Shown one piece after another: positions 29,787-40,466 of a stretch of DNA of 64,000 bases. A model generated the notes under the pieces. The model did no database searches. It worked only from the letters and a program-made list of their open reading frames with translations, and had not been told where the DNA came from. The stretch spans positions 21,307 to 85,306 of the forward strand of contig SHVU01000003.1 in NCBI GenBank assembly GCA_009691105.1, written 5' to 3'. The stretch is from Rhodospirillales bacterium (GTDB taxonomy: Bacteria; Pseudomonadota; Alphaproteobacteria; Rhodospirillales; SHVU01). The position numbers and the translations under genes were made by a program. The stretch's first letter is position 1. The number at the start of each line of letters is the position of its first letter.

Positions 29787-30680
29787 GTGGCCATTGCTTC
29801 GATGACTGGATTTGCCCGCGCCCAAGGCGAGCGCAACGGCGCCGCGTGGTCGTGGGAAGCTAAAAGCGTGAACTCCAAGGGTCTCGATATCCGCTGCCGC
29901 GTGCCGGCGGGGTTCGAGAGCGTGGAGATTCAGGCCCGCGAGCGCAGCACGAAGCGCTTTAAGCGCGGCAATGTGTCGCTCGGCCTGACTCTGACCCGCG
30001 CCACGGGCGCCGGCGTGCGCGTCAATCGCGAGATCCTTGCTCAAATCATTGCCCTGCTTCCCGAGATCGCGCGCCAGGTGCCCAGCGCGGAACCGCCGCG
30101 GCTCGATGGGATCTTGGGGATTCGCGGCGTCATCGAACCCTTGCCGGAAGCCGAGGCCGAATCCGAGGACGAGCGGCGCGCCACCGAAGGGGCGGTCCTG
30201 GCCAGCCTGGACGTGGCGCTCGAGCAGCTCGCCACTGGTCGGGCCCAGGAAGGGGCTCGGCTTCACGAGGTTCTCGACGGCCATGTCGCCGAGATGGTGC
30301 GGCTCTGCGCGGCAGCGGAAACCTTTGCGGCGATGCAGCCCGAGGCGATTCGCGAGCGCTTGCGGACCCAGGTTCGGGATCTGTTGGGCGCGGCCCCCAG
30401 TCTGTCCGAAGACCGCCTGCTTCAGGAGGTCGCTTTGCTGTGGACCAAGGCCGATATCCGCGAGGAATTGGACCGGCTTAAGGCCCATCTTGCAGCGACC
30501 AAAGAACTTCTGCATGAAGGTGTGGCGGTGGGGCGCCGCCTCGACTTTCTCTGCCAAGAATTGAACCGCGAGGCGAACACCTTGTGTTCCAAGTCGGCCG
30601 ATGTCGAATTGACCCGTGTGGGTCTTGGCCTCAAGGCTGCAATCGAGCAATTCCGGGAACAGGTGCAAAACGTTGAGTGA
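29787..30680 (+). CDS. YicC family protein
   Basis: SMTGFARAQGERNGAAWSWEAKSVNSKGLDIRCR; RLDFLCQELNREANTLCSKSADVELTRVGLGLKAAIEQFREQVQNVE. Confidence 0.95.
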   Translation: MAIASMTGFARAQGERNGAAWSWEAKSVNSKGLDIRCRVPAGFESVEIQARERSTKRFKRGNVSLGLTLTRATGAGVRVNREILAQIIALLPEIARQVPSAEPPRLDGILGIRGVIEPLPEAEAESEDERRATEGAVLASLDVALEQLATGRAQEGARLHEVLDGHVAEMVRLCAAAETFAAMQPEAIRERLRTQVRDLLGAAPSLSEDRLLQEVALLWTKADIREELDRLKAHLAATKELLHEGVAVGRRLDFLCQELNREANTLCSKSADVELTRVGLGLKAAIEQFREQVQNVE

Positions 30681-31320
30681 CACTGGATCGACGTCTCATC
30701 CCGCGGTCGGCCGGCGCGGCCTGATGCTGGTGCTCTCGTCGCCCTCCGGGGCGGGCAAATCGACGATCGCTGCCGAGCTTCTGAAGCGCGAAGCCGGCCT
30801 GACGCGGTCGGTGTCGGCGACGACACGCAAGCCGCGACCTGGCGAGGTCGACGTCCGTCACTACTTCTTCGTCACGCCGGATGCTTTCGGCGAAATGGTC
30901 GATGCCGAGCTGCTGCTCGAACACGCCCACATCTTCGGCAATCAATACGGAACGCCGCGCGCACCCGTCGACGCCGCCCTTGCCGGGGGGCGCGACGTGC
31001 TCTTTGACATCGATTGGCAGGGCATGCGGCAGATCGCCCAGACTTCTCGCGCCGATCTGGTCAGCATTTTCATCCTGCCGCCGTCGATCACCGAGCTTGA
31101 GCGCCGGCTTCGCGGTAGAGCCCAGGACAGCGACGAGGAAATTCGCCGCAGGATGTCCAAGGCCCGTGACGAGATGGCGCATTTCGGCGAATACGACTAC
31201 GTCATCCTCAACCATAAGCTCGACGAAAGCGTCGCTCAGGTGCAGTTGATTCTGACCGCGGAACGGCTTCGCCGACCGCGCCAAGTTGGGCTTGGTGCCT
31301 TCATTACCGACCTCGAATAG
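30673..31320 (+). CDS. gmk: Guanylate kinase
   Basis: GLMLVLSSPSGAGKSTIAAELL; VSATTRKPRPGEVDVRHYFFV; start could be TTG 30673 or ATG 30724. Confidence 0.95.
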   Translation: MSDTGSTSHPAVGRRGLMLVLSSPSGAGKSTIAAELLKREAGLTRSVSATTRKPRPGEVDVRHYFFVTPDAFGEMVDAELLLEHAHIFGNQYGTPRAPVDAALAGGRDVLFDIDWQGMRQIAQTSRADLVSIFILPPSITELERRLRGRAQDSDEEIRRRMSKARDEMAHFGEYDYVILNHKLDESVAQVQLILTAERLRRPRQVGLGAFITDLE

Positions 31321-31334
31321 CCGCCTCTTCAGGA

Positions 31335-32165
31335 TCATTCGGCGAGCGCCCGGGCGAGAACCAGAAAGTCCTCGACGCGAAGGTCTTCGGCCCGCGCCGT
31401 CGGGACGATGCCGAGGCTTTCGAGATCGAGGCCGAGGCTTTTCACGCTGGTCCGTAACATTTTGCGCCGCTGGCCGAAGGCCTGCGCCGTGACCGTCTCG
31501 ACGGCTTTCCAGTCCGCCGGCGGCGCCGGACGTCGTGGCACGAGCGTCACCACTGAGCTGATGACTTTAGGTGGCGGCGTGAAGGCGCGCGGATCGATGT
31601 CGAACTCGCGCCGTACCGTCGTCCGCCATTGGGCGATGATCGAAAGTCGCCCATAGGCGCTGGTGCGAGGTTCCGCCGCAAGCCGTGCCGCGACTTCCTT
31701 TTGGAACATCAGGGTCAGAGACTCGTACGCCTCGGCGTTGCGTAGCCACCCGATGACCAGCGGTACGGCGACGTTGTAGGGCAGGTTGGCGATGATGCGC
31801 CGCGGTGCGGTGCCCAAGACCGCGCAGTCGATCTCGAGCGCGTCGCCTTCGATGATCTCCAATCGATTCGGGTAGGCGTCGCGTAGTTCGCCGAGCGCTG
31901 CGACGCAGCGCGGATCGGTTTCGATGGCGATGACCTTGGCGGCGTCGGCCTGCAGCAGAGCGCGGGTCAAGCCTCCGGGACCGGCGCCGATTTCGATGAC
32001 CGTGCGGCCTTCGAGCGAACCCGCGGCCCGGGCAATGCGCGCCGTCAGATTGAGATCGAAGAGAAAATGCTGGCCGAGCCGTTTTTGCGCGGCGATCCCG
32101 TGACGCGCGATCACATCGCGGAGCGGCGCAAGCGTCGGCCCGGCCTCCCGCGACGCGTCGGCCAC
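31335..32165 (-). CDS. rsmA: 16S rRNA (adenine(1518)-N(6)/adenine(1519)-N(6))-dimethyltransferase
   Basis: KRLGQHFLFDLNLTARI; VIEIGAGPGGLTRALL; IIANLPYNVAVPLVI. Confidence 0.95.
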   Translation of the reverse strand: MADASREAGPTLAPLRDVIARHGIAAQKRLGQHFLFDLNLTARIARAAGSLEGRTVIEIGAGPGGLTRALLQADAAKVIAIETDPRCVAALGELRDAYPNRLEIIEGDALEIDCAVLGTAPRRIIANLPYNVAVPLVIGWLRNAEAYESLTLMFQKEVAARLAAEPRTSAYGRLSIIAQWRTTVRREFDIDPRAFTPPPKVISSVVTLVPRRPAPPADWKAVETVTAQAFGQRRKMLRTSVKSLGLDLESLGIVPTARAEDLRVEDFLVLARALAE

Positions 32166-32169
32166 GCTC

Positions 32170-33207
32170 TTATTCAGCCGGAACGGGAACGGCGCGGGAC
32201 GCCATCTCAGCGGCCATGACCAGGGCAGAGATCAAGCTCGCCTCACTGGCGCGCCCCGTGCCGGCGATGTCGAAGGCCGTGCCGTGATCGGGCGACGTGC
32301 GAACGAACGGAAGACCGAGCGTCACGTTCACGGCGCCGTCCATGTCGAGGGTCTTGATCGGGATCATGGCTTGATCGTGATACATGCAGATCGCGGCATC
32401 GTACGTGGCGCGGATCCGCGCGCTGAACATCGTGTCGGGTGGCAGCGGTCCGTAGGCATCGATCCCTTTGGCCCGCAGCGCCGCGATGGCCGGAGCGACG
32501 ATCTCGATGTCTTCGGCGCCCATAGCCCCGCCTTCGCCGGCATGCGGATTGAGACCGGCGACCGCAAGCTTTGGTTTGGCGATCCCGAAATAACGCTTCA
32601 GGCCGGCCTCGGCGACGGTTGCCGCGGTGACGATGGTTTCGACATCGAGACGGGCGATGGCGTCCTTCAGGCTCGTATGGATCGTTGCCGGAATGACGCG
32701 GAGCGTCGGACAGGCCAGCATCATGGCGACGGGCTTGTCGGTTCCGGCGAGAGAGGCCAAGAACTCGGTGTGGCCGGGGAAGGGGAATCCCGCGCCGTAG
32801 AGGCTTTCCTTATGGATAGGATTGGTCACGACGGCGCCGGCACGACCGGACTTGGCCAGGCACACGGCGTTCTCGATCGAAGCGCGGATCGATCCGACAT
32901 TGCGTGGATCGGGGCGGCCCGGTGTCGACACGCCAGCGAGCGGGCGGGCCAGAACCGGTAATCCTTTCGCGAACACCGCCTCGGCTTCATCCGGCCCGTC
33001 GATCACGCAGATCGGAACGTCCAGGCCCAGCTTGCGGGCCAAGGCTTCGAGCCGAGCCGGATCGTCGATGATGAAGAAGCAGGGCAGATTCGTTCGATGG
33101 CCGGCCCAGGCTTTCAAGGTGATATCGCCGCCAATTCCTGCCGGCTCGCCCATAGTCACGGCTAGCGGTGGAACGGCGCAGCTAGACCCGCGCCGTCGTG
33201 GCGTCAT
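32170..33207 (-). CDS. pdxA: 4-hydroxythreonine-4-phosphate dehydrogenase
   Basis: PLAVTMGEPAGIGGDITLKAW; GLNPHAGEGGAMGAEDIEI; CMYHDQAMIPIKTL. Confidence 0.95.
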   Translation of the reverse strand: MTPRRRGSSCAVPPLAVTMGEPAGIGGDITLKAWAGHRTNLPCFFIIDDPARLEALARKLGLDVPICVIDGPDEAEAVFAKGLPVLARPLAGVSTPGRPDPRNVGSIRASIENAVCLAKSGRAGAVVTNPIHKESLYGAGFPFPGHTEFLASLAGTDKPVAMMLACPTLRVIPATIHTSLKDAIARLDVETIVTAATVAEAGLKRYFGIAKPKLAVAGLNPHAGEGGAMGAEDIEIVAPAIAALRAKGIDAYGPLPPDTMFSARIRATYDAAICMYHDQAMIPIKTLDMDGAVNVTLGLPFVRTSPDHGTAFDIAGTGRASEASLISALVMAAEMASRAVPVPAE

Positions 33208-34478
33208 ATGCGGATATCCACTAAGGCGCCGCGTCGCAGTTCGCGAATAAAGCGTCGGGCCGCGGCTTCGAGGCGCTGGCCGCGGATCAAGCGTTCGACG
33301 GCGCGGCGGTCGACGCCGGAGACTTCCTCGGTGCGGTCGCAGACCATCACGACGGCGATGCCGCCCTCGATCGGCTGCGGCGCGCTGGCCTGGCCGACGT
33401 TCAAGCCGCTGATGATGTCGCGGATGCGCGGGCTGAGGTTGCCGACCTTGAGGTTGGTCATCGCGCCCGTGGTCGGCGATTTGACCTCCTTGGCCATGGC
33501 CTCGAGGTCCTGGCAACTGGCCGCAACCTCGGCGATCGTCCGGGCCAGGGTCGTCTGGCCTTCGATTTCTCTTGGCGACGCGTTGGCCGATACCGGAACG
33601 ACCAACTGCTGCAAGCTGACCGTCGCTTCTTCGGCGCGGGCGATCGCCTGCTGCCGGCGCTCATGCAGAAGAAGGATGTAAAATCCCGATAGCGTTTCGA
33701 CGGGATCGGAAATCTGATTCGGCTGGAGTTGCGCCAGCGCGGCGTCGATTTCGGCCCCCAGTTGACCCGAGGCCACCCAGCCAAGGTCGCCGCCCGTCGC
33801 GGCGGAACCGCTCTGCGAAAAGTTTCGCGCCAGCGAGCCGAAATTTCCGCCCGATCGCAGCTGCTGAACCAAGCGATCGGCGTTGGCCCGGGCCTCGGCA
33901 GCCTGTGCCGGTCCTTCGACCGGCAGGAAGATTTCCGAAAGGCGCGATTCCGGCTTGCTGCGGTTCGCTTCGATGCTGGCCACCGCCTCGTTGACGTCCT
34001 CGTCGGTGATATCGATGGTGGGACCAGCCCGCCGCTGGACGACCTTGACCCACGACAAGTCCGCCTCGATGCGGGTCGTAACCACGCTGAGGCGAACGCC
34101 CATGGCGTTGATGGCGGATTCGAGGCCGCCGCTGGGCATGCGATTGATCGACTCGAGCCGAGCCGTCGCCTCGTCGATCTCGGCCTTGGTTACCTTGATC
34201 GATAGCCGCTTGGCTTCTTGGAGTTTCAGCTGGTCGTCGATCAGCACCCGCAGAACTTGCGGGGCCATCCGTTGGCGGACCTCGGCCCGATTTTCGAGCC
34301 CCGCCTCGAGAAGCATAAGGGTCGTGCGGCCCGACAGATCGAGCGCTGAAATAGCCTCGTCGTTGACGACGGCGGCGATGCGCAACGAATCCTGCGCCGA
34401 GACCGACCCGGTCCAAGCGACGGTGGCGACCAAGGCGCCATAGATCACACGTGAGAGAGAGCCCATTACGACCTTCAT
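33204..34478 (-). CDS. surA: Periplasmic chaperone/peptidyl-prolyl isomerase SurA
   Basis: Signal peptide, VNDEAISALDLSGRTTLML, GGDLGWVASGQL parvulin motif, located between lptD and pdxA; ATG at 34478 preferred. Confidence 0.88.
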   Translation of the reverse strand: MKVVMGSLSRVIYGALVATVAWTGSVSAQDSLRIAAVVNDEAISALDLSGRTTLMLLEAGLENRAEVRQRMAPQVLRVLIDDQLKLQEAKRLSIKVTKAEIDEATARLESINRMPSGGLESAINAMGVRLSVVTTRIEADLSWVKVVQRRAGPTIDITDEDVNEAVASIEANRSKPESRLSEIFLPVEGPAQAAEARANADRLVQQLRSGGNFGSLARNFSQSGSAATGGDLGWVASGQLGAEIDAALAQLQPNQISDPVETLSGFYILLLHERRQQAIARAEEATVSLQQLVVPVSANASPREIEGQTTLARTIAEVAASCQDLEAMAKEVKSPTTGAMTNLKVGNLSPRIRDIISGLNVGQASAPQPIEGGIAVVMVCDRTEEVSGVDRRAVERLIRGQRLEAAARRFIRELRRGALVDIRI

Positions 34479-34539
34479 TCGGCTTTTTAGCGTTGCCGAT
34501 ATTGTAGGCATCGGACGGTTGTCTCGCAATTCCATCGCC

Positions 34540-36684
34540 TTATAGGACGCTGGTCTGGAAGTCGCCGAGCGTCTTGAAGGTGAAGCGTAGAAAGATCGTA
34601 TCCGCGGGTTGGATTTCGCGATCGGTGTAGAACGTTCGCGCCCCGATGATGGAGATGATGAAGCATTCGTCTTCGTAGGTCAGGTCGAGCGTCGCTGCCC
34701 GCATGCCGCCGGAGTCGTCATTCAGGTCGCGAATGGCGCTGGCCCGAAAGGCCCAATATCGGGTGAGCTGGGCCGCGACCGATGTTTGAGCTTCCTCGCG
34801 CGGCGCGAACCCGCTTTCCATTGGAAAGCCGAAGAACGCGTAGCCGATATCGACGCGCAGAACTGGCGGGCCGGCATGCATCCGAATTTCGTTCCGGCGG
34901 ATCGCAAAGTTGTCCTTGTCCCACCGCGCCCGGTAAAGGAAGTCGAGATTGGGGTCCGGGGAGACGATGACCCGCCCGACGATATCGGAAAAATTATCTT
35001 CCATACCCGTCCGTTGGGCGAACGTGTCGTCGGTCTTGGGTCGGAAGCTTTGGCCGATAAGGGCGGACGTTGATCCGCCGCCGTTGCCGATCGCCGCCCA
35101 ACGCATCCCGTAGCCTAACCGCGGTCCGCCTTCGACCCGGTCTAGACCGGTGAAGCGGTTCGGGCGGAAGACATTGGTCTCGTCGAGTTCGAAATCGAGG
35201 CTGTCCTCGTTAGGAATGGTGTCGGGATTTCCGCCGTAAGGACTGACGGCGACAAGGCCGATCGGTTCGACGACTTGGTAGAACGACCCGCCGTCTCGGA
35301 CGAACGGTAAACGCCAGTCGAGGGAGGCTCCCGGGATCACGCGCCCATCGAATTCGTTGCTCGGCGTCTGCGAACTGGACCGGACGAGATCATCGGTTTG
35401 ATAGGCCTCGCCGCGCAGGCCGACCGAAAATCTGAAGAGATCACCGATCGGGCCCTCGAAGGGAGCTCGCCAGCCGCCACGCATGGCGAGACGCCGCGTG
35501 TCGGTGCCTTCGGGCCGGGTCAGGGCTAGGACGCCGGCATCGAGTTCGGCCCGTCCGCCAAAACGATCGGGCTCGCCGACATGATTGTAATCGACCATCG
35601 GTAAGACGTAAGGCGCCGTGCCGCTGGCGTTGGCGGCGCGCAAGCCTTGAAAGGCATAGGCGTTGGCAGCGACATAATTGCGTTGCCGGAAGCCCTCCGC
35701 GAAAGCGCGGGACGACAAGGTGCTCTTGGAGCCGAAACCGAAGCGGCGCATGTAAGTGTCGTCGGTGGCGCGTTCAGCGTCAAAGCCCCATCGCCAGGTA
35801 TCGTCGATGTCGAAACGACCTTTGCCGAGAACGTGCCCGCGAATAGCGTCCGACGAATCATAGGCAAGGCTGGAAACGAGATCGATCCGGCCTGCTTCTA
35901 AACGGTCGCGATACTCGGTGGCGAGAACCGGGCCTTCTTCACTTGCGTACATGGGCCGGAACGTAATGTCGCGGCTGTCGTCGATAGCCCAGAAATACGG
36001 AACCTCGAGTGTGGTGCCGAGTTGCGACGAGCTGCCGATGCTTGGTGCGAGAAATCCGCTCCGCCGCTTTACCGTCGGATCAGGGTGCGAGAAATACGGC
36101 GTATAGGCGACCGGAATGCCGGCGATCTCGAGCCAGGCATCGGTGTATTCGATATTCTTTTGACGACCGTCATGGACGATCCGGACGGCCTTGACCTGCC
36201 ACAGGGGGGGACGCGTCGGGTTTTCTGGGCAGAGATCGCACGGTGAATAGACGGCTTGGCGCATATCGAGAAAGTCACCGTTGGTCCGCCGTCCACCTGC
36301 CGCGGCAATCCGGGCGCCGTCGCTCAGCAGGAAGCGCAGTTCTTCGACAATGCCTTCGCGCATATCGCCACTGATTTCGATGTGGCTTGCGAAGAGGACT
36401 TCGCCGGTGGGCTCCAAGATCGAAACATTGCCCGATGCCGCAAGAATGTTCGTTCGCTGGTTGTAGGTCAGGCTGTCGGCAAGGAGCGTCCGGTCACCGT
36501 AAGTGGCCTCGACATTGCCGCGCGCCGTGACGACATCAAGCTCACGATCCTGCGTGAGCTCGTCGGCTGAAAAGAGAATGGGAAGCGCCTGCTGTGATGC
36601 CGGTGTCGGCGTTTGGGCAACTGCCGCGGCACTCATGACGAGGCCGACGATTAGACAAAGCGCAGTCTGGAGGAAGGCGGCCAT
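34540..36684 (-). CDS. lptD: LPS assembly protein LptD
   Basis: Signal peptide, OstA-like N-domain (DELTQDRELDVVTARGNVEATYGDRTLLADSLTYNQ), beta-barrel C-domain, adjacent to surA and lptG. Confidence 0.93.
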   Translation of the reverse strand: MAAFLQTALCLIVGLVMSAAAVAQTPTPASQQALPILFSADELTQDRELDVVTARGNVEATYGDRTLLADSLTYNQRTNILAASGNVSILEPTGEVLFASHIEISGDMREGIVEELRFLLSDGARIAAAGGRRTNGDFLDMRQAVYSPCDLCPENPTRPPLWQVKAVRIVHDGRQKNIEYTDAWLEIAGIPVAYTPYFSHPDPTVKRRSGFLAPSIGSSSQLGTTLEVPYFWAIDDSRDITFRPMYASEEGPVLATEYRDRLEAGRIDLVSSLAYDSSDAIRGHVLGKGRFDIDDTWRWGFDAERATDDTYMRRFGFGSKSTLSSRAFAEGFRQRNYVAANAYAFQGLRAANASGTAPYVLPMVDYNHVGEPDRFGGRAELDAGVLALTRPEGTDTRRLAMRGGWRAPFEGPIGDLFRFSVGLRGEAYQTDDLVRSSSQTPSNEFDGRVIPGASLDWRLPFVRDGGSFYQVVEPIGLVAVSPYGGNPDTIPNEDSLDFELDETNVFRPNRFTGLDRVEGGPRLGYGMRWAAIGNGGGSTSALIGQSFRPKTDDTFAQRTGMEDNFSDIVGRVIVSPDPNLDFLYRARWDKDNFAIRRNEIRMHAGPPVLRVDIGYAFFGFPMESGFAPREEAQTSVAAQLTRYWAFRASAIRDLNDDSGGMRAATLDLTYEDECFIISIIGARTFYTDREIQPADTIFLRFTFKTLGDFQTSVL

Positions 36685-36687
36685 GGC

Positions 36688-37788
36688 TCAGCCGTCCTCG
36701 AGATGGAGCAGCATGGCGATCCCCAGCAATGTCGATACCACTGCGGGAGTCCAGGCTGCCAGCGTCACCGGAATGCTGTCGGACAATCCCAACGCGTAGA
36801 CGATGTCGGAGAACAGATAGAAGAGAAAGGCGGTCATCAGGCCGAGTGCGACGACCGCGGTTGTTCCGCCGCGGCGGCTGTGGCGCAATGTAAATGTCGC
36901 CGCCAATAACACCATGGCGCACATCAAGAGCGGCGATGCCAACAAGACGTGCCAATGCAAGCGGTGGCGCATCGCGGAGAAGCCTGCGTTCTCCAACGTT
37001 CGAATGAACGCGGGCAACGCCCAGAACGACATCGTTTCCGGCGGAGCGAAGCTCTCTTGGATCTTGGCCAGCGTGAGATCGGTCTCGAGCCAATACTTGG
37101 CCTCGAGGCGCGGCGGCTTGTCCGGCTGATACACGCGGACGGTCTCCAGGCGCCAAAAGCCATCTTGTAGGCGAGCTTTTTCCGCCCAGATCCGGCCGCT
37201 GAACTTGTCCTGATTTTCGGTTATCAGGATGTCGACGTCATGAAGTTCGAAGTCGATGCCTTGCGGGACGATGAAGGAGGCGTGGATGACGGACTGGATG
37301 TTTCCGACCGATTGACGAAGCCAGAAGCCTGTATCGGATAGCGCAAAGACGTTGCCGTGTCCTTTGATCAGCGTCGTCTCAAGCCGCTCGTACTTGGAGA
37401 GAAGGGCCGCTGCCAATGGGCTGGCGATCGTGACCTTGACGACGCCGAGAAGAAAGGCGACCCCGAGAACCGGTAGCAGGAATTGCCACGCCGACACCCC
37501 GGCGGCCCGCGTCACCACGAGTTCGTTCGTCCGGGTCAGACGCCAGAACACGAGCATGCCGCCGCACAGGGCCGCGAAGTGAAAGGACTGTTGGCCGATG
37601 TGCGGCAAACGCAAGAGCGCCATCTGAAAGATAAGCCCGACGCCGATCTCCGGGCGGCTCGCCGCCCGCCGCATCAATTCGACAATGTCGAACATCACGA
37701 TGACGGCGAGGAACAAGCAGAACAAAGTCGCGAAGCTCGCCAGAAAATGACGGCCGATGTACATCGACAAGGTTGGCGAGAGGCGCAT
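36688..37788 (-). CDS. lptG: LPS export ABC transporter permease LptG
   Basis: Four-TM YjgP/YjgQ family pattern (MYIGRHFLASFATLFCLFLAVIVMFDIVELMRRA). Confidence 0.92.
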   Translation of the reverse strand: MRLSPTLSMYIGRHFLASFATLFCLFLAVIVMFDIVELMRRAASRPEIGVGLIFQMALLRLPHIGQQSFHFAALCGGMLVFWRLTRTNELVVTRAAGVSAWQFLLPVLGVAFLLGVVKVTIASPLAAALLSKYERLETTLIKGHGNVFALSDTGFWLRQSVGNIQSVIHASFIVPQGIDFELHDVDILITENQDKFSGRIWAEKARLQDGFWRLETVRVYQPDKPPRLEAKYWLETDLTLAKIQESFAPPETMSFWALPAFIRTLENAGFSAMRHRLHWHVLLASPLLMCAMVLLAATFTLRHSRRGGTTAVVALGLMTAFLFYLFSDIVYALGLSDSIPVTLAAWTPAVVSTLLGIAMLLHLEDG

Positions 37789-37797
37789 TCCGGACGC

Positions 37798-38931
37798 CTA
37801 GGCTCGGCCCAAACGCCCGGCGGCTAGACTTGGAAGCCGGCGGAGCCAAGCGGGCTGGAATAGGATGAGGAGTCCGATCAAAAAGGGCAGGGCTGCGTTC
37901 ACGTAGAGGAGCGGCGTGAATTCGATCCGCTTCGCCGAGGCTGCCTCGATGCCAAGCTGGGCGACCTGAAAGAGAACGAACAGCGACGTTGCGGAAATCA
38001 CCCGCCTGGTTTGCGTCCGCTGGCCCATGAAGCCCGAGACCATGCAGGCGACGCCGACCAACGCATAGCCCAGGGCGAGCGCTGGCGCGATCATCCGGCG
38101 GTGGCGCTCGACGACGAACTTTCCATAGTCGAGAGGATTCCCGAGATCTTCGACCGTCAACCGCATGAGCTCGGATTGCGACAGTTCGCGGGGCTCGCGA
38201 TTGCGCAGCGTGTCGGTGCGCTGGCGCGCGTCCAGATCAAAGGTGTAGCGATCGAAATAGAGGATCGACATGCGATTGGCGGCCTTGTCGATCTCCTGAC
38301 GGTTGCCGTCGAACATGATGACCCGCTGGACATCGCCGACTTCGGTCATGGCGCCGCGCACCGCCATCAACGTCGAGACGCGTTGCGGATCGCGGGCATC
38401 GTCGATCAAGATCCCCTGCAACTCGCCATTCCGGCCGCGCTCGCGGACGTACACGGTGATCCCTTTCGAGATCACGTTGAACGTGCCTTCCTGGATCAGA
38501 ATTTGAGAATATTTGTACCGGATGTCCCACTGCAGCTCGCGGAACATCTGATAGGCCGTCGGCAGGATATGAAAGTTCAGCCAATAGCCGAGCCCCATGA
38601 CGATGAGGGCTAACGTCAACGCCGGCTTGGCCATCGCGAATTGCCCAATGCCCGCGGACCGCATCACGATCAGCTCCCGATCGTTGGCGAGCTTGCTGTA
38701 GGTAAAAATCACCACGGCGAATAGCGAGACCGGGAGGATCAGTGCCAAAAAGCTCGGCAGCAGAAGGAGGGTCAGGTGAAGGAACTGGCCGGCGGTCAGG
38801 CCGCGGCTGACAATCAATTCAACGAAGCGGAGCGATTGGCTGAGCCAGATAATGGCGGTCAGCGCCAATGACACCAGCACCATGCCAACGACGAGCTGGC
38901 GCAGCACGTATCGCGTAATCTGGTCAAACAT
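37798..38931 (-). CDS. lptF: LPS export ABC transporter permease LptF
   Basis: MFDQITRYVLRQLVVGMVLVSLALTAIIWLSQSLRFVELIVSRGL; tandem with lptG. Confidence 0.92.
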   Translation of the reverse strand: MFDQITRYVLRQLVVGMVLVSLALTAIIWLSQSLRFVELIVSRGLTAGQFLHLTLLLLPSFLALILPVSLFAVVIFTYSKLANDRELIVMRSAGIGQFAMAKPALTLALIVMGLGYWLNFHILPTAYQMFRELQWDIRYKYSQILIQEGTFNVISKGITVYVRERGRNGELQGILIDDARDPQRVSTLMAVRGAMTEVGDVQRVIMFDGNRQEIDKAANRMSILYFDRYTFDLDARQRTDTLRNREPRELSQSELMRLTVEDLGNPLDYGKFVVERHRRMIAPALALGYALVGVACMVSGFMGQRTQTRRVISATSLFVLFQVAQLGIEAASAKRIEFTPLLYVNAALPFLIGLLILFQPAWLRRLPSLAAGRLGRA

Positions 38932-38970
38932 CGCCCCACGCCTAAGTCTCGCAGCCCGCCAAAGTGTGGG

Positions 38971-39012
38971 AAAAACCCCCTCGAATCAAGGCTTGAAAGG
39001 CTTCTTTCGAGG
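38971..39012 (-). terminator. Candidate Rho-independent terminator downstream of the FAD-linked oxidase gene
   Basis: Minus strand CCTCGAA...TTCGAGG 7-bp inverted repeat followed by GGGTTTTT. Confidence 0.4.
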
Positions 39013-39029
39013 AAATCCGCAAGTCGGGG

Positions 39030-40466
39030 CTAGATCACCTTGCCGGGGTTCATGATGCTCAGGGGATCGAAGGCCGTTTTGATCCGCCGCATCAGTTCGA
39101 TCTCTATTTCCGACTTGTAATGGACCAGCTCGCCGCGTTTGAGGCGTCCAATCCCATGCTCGGCGCTAAACGTCCCGCCCATGGCAACCGCGAGGTCATG
39201 AACCATGCGGTTGAATTCGTCACAGCGGGCTAGGAATCTCTTCGGGTCGGCCCCCAGCGGCTGACTCAGATTGAAGTGAATATTGCCGTCACCAACATGG
39301 CCGAATGCGACGACGCGGACCCCTGGTTCTGCCGCCTCAACAATCTCGCCGGCGCGGACCACGAAGGCCGCGACTTGAGATACCGGCACGGCGACGTCGT
39401 GCTTGACGCTCGCGCCTTCGTGACGCTGCGCCTCGGGGATGGTTTCGCGGATGCGCCACAGGGCTTCCGATTGCGCGACGCTGGCCGCGACCACGGCGTC
39501 GGTGGCGGTGCCGTCGCCGATCGCATCTGTGAGAAGACGTTCGAGGCCATCACGCAACGGATCGTTCTCACGCGGACTGGCGATTTCGATCAACGCGTAA
39601 AAGGGATGCGCGGCGGCCAAGGGGTCCGATACGCCCGCAATGTGACGGATCGTGAATTCCAATCCGATCCGCGGCACCATTTCGAAGGCGACCAGGGCGT
39701 CGCCGAATAAATCGCGGGCCCGAGTGAAAATTTGCAGAATGCCTTCGGCACTGGGCGCAGCCACGAACGCCGTTTCCTGGGTCTTTGGCTTGGCGAATAA
39801 CTTGAGAACGGCAGCCGTGATGATGCCGAGCGTTCCTTCGGCGCCGATGAAGATCTGCTTCAGATCGTATCCGGTGTTGTCTTTGCGCAGTCCGCGCAGT
39901 CCGCTCCACACTCGCCCGTCAGGCATCACCACCTCAAGCCCGAGCACGAGATCGCGAGCGTTTCCGAACCGCAGCACCTGGACGCCACCGGCGTTGGTCG
40001 AAAGATTGCCGCCGATCTGGCAGCTGCCTTCGGCGGCGAGGCTCAGTGGAAACAGGAATCCGGCTTCGTCGGCAATGCGTTGGATGTCAGCGAGAACGCA
40101 CCCCGCTTCGACGGTGAGGGTATGGTTGGTGGCGTCGAGATCGCGAACGCGATTCAACCGCGACGTCGATAGAACGATGCCGCTGTCCGGCACGCCGCCG
40201 CCAAGGAGCCCAGTGTTGCCGCCTTGGGGAACGATCGGCAGACGCGCCGCCGCCGCCAACCGCACCACAGAGGCGACTTCTTCGGTCGTCCCCGGTCGTA
40301 CGACCCCGGCCGCTTGACCACGCCATAAGCCTCGGGTCTCTACCAAGTACGGCGCCATGCCGGCGGCGTCGCCGATCCAGCCGGTTGGGCCGACGACGGC
40401 GTGGATTGCATCGAGGACATCTTGGTTGGCGTTCACGGCGGAATAATGGGCCGCGGCCGCGCTCAC
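39030..40466 (-). CDS. FAD-binding oxidase, GlcD / D-2-hydroxyacid dehydrogenase type
   Basis: IVPQGGNTGLLGGGVPDSGIVLS; GEGTLGI-like AEGTLGIITAAVLKLF; FGHVGDGNIHFNL; FSAEHGIGRLKRGEL. Confidence 0.92.
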   Translation of the reverse strand: MSAAAAHYSAVNANQDVLDAIHAVVGPTGWIGDAAGMAPYLVETRGLWRGQAAGVVRPGTTEEVASVVRLAAAARLPIVPQGGNTGLLGGGVPDSGIVLSTSRLNRVRDLDATNHTLTVEAGCVLADIQRIADEAGFLFPLSLAAEGSCQIGGNLSTNAGGVQVLRFGNARDLVLGLEVVMPDGRVWSGLRGLRKDNTGYDLKQIFIGAEGTLGIITAAVLKLFAKPKTQETAFVAAPSAEGILQIFTRARDLFGDALVAFEMVPRIGLEFTIRHIAGVSDPLAAAHPFYALIEIASPRENDPLRDGLERLLTDAIGDGTATDAVVAASVAQSEALWRIRETIPEAQRHEGASVKHDVAVPVSQVAAFVVRAGEIVEAAEPGVRVVAFGHVGDGNIHFNLSQPLGADPKRFLARCDEFNRMVHDLAVAMGGTFSAEHGIGRLKRGELVHYKSEIEIELMRRIKTAFDPLSIMNPGKVI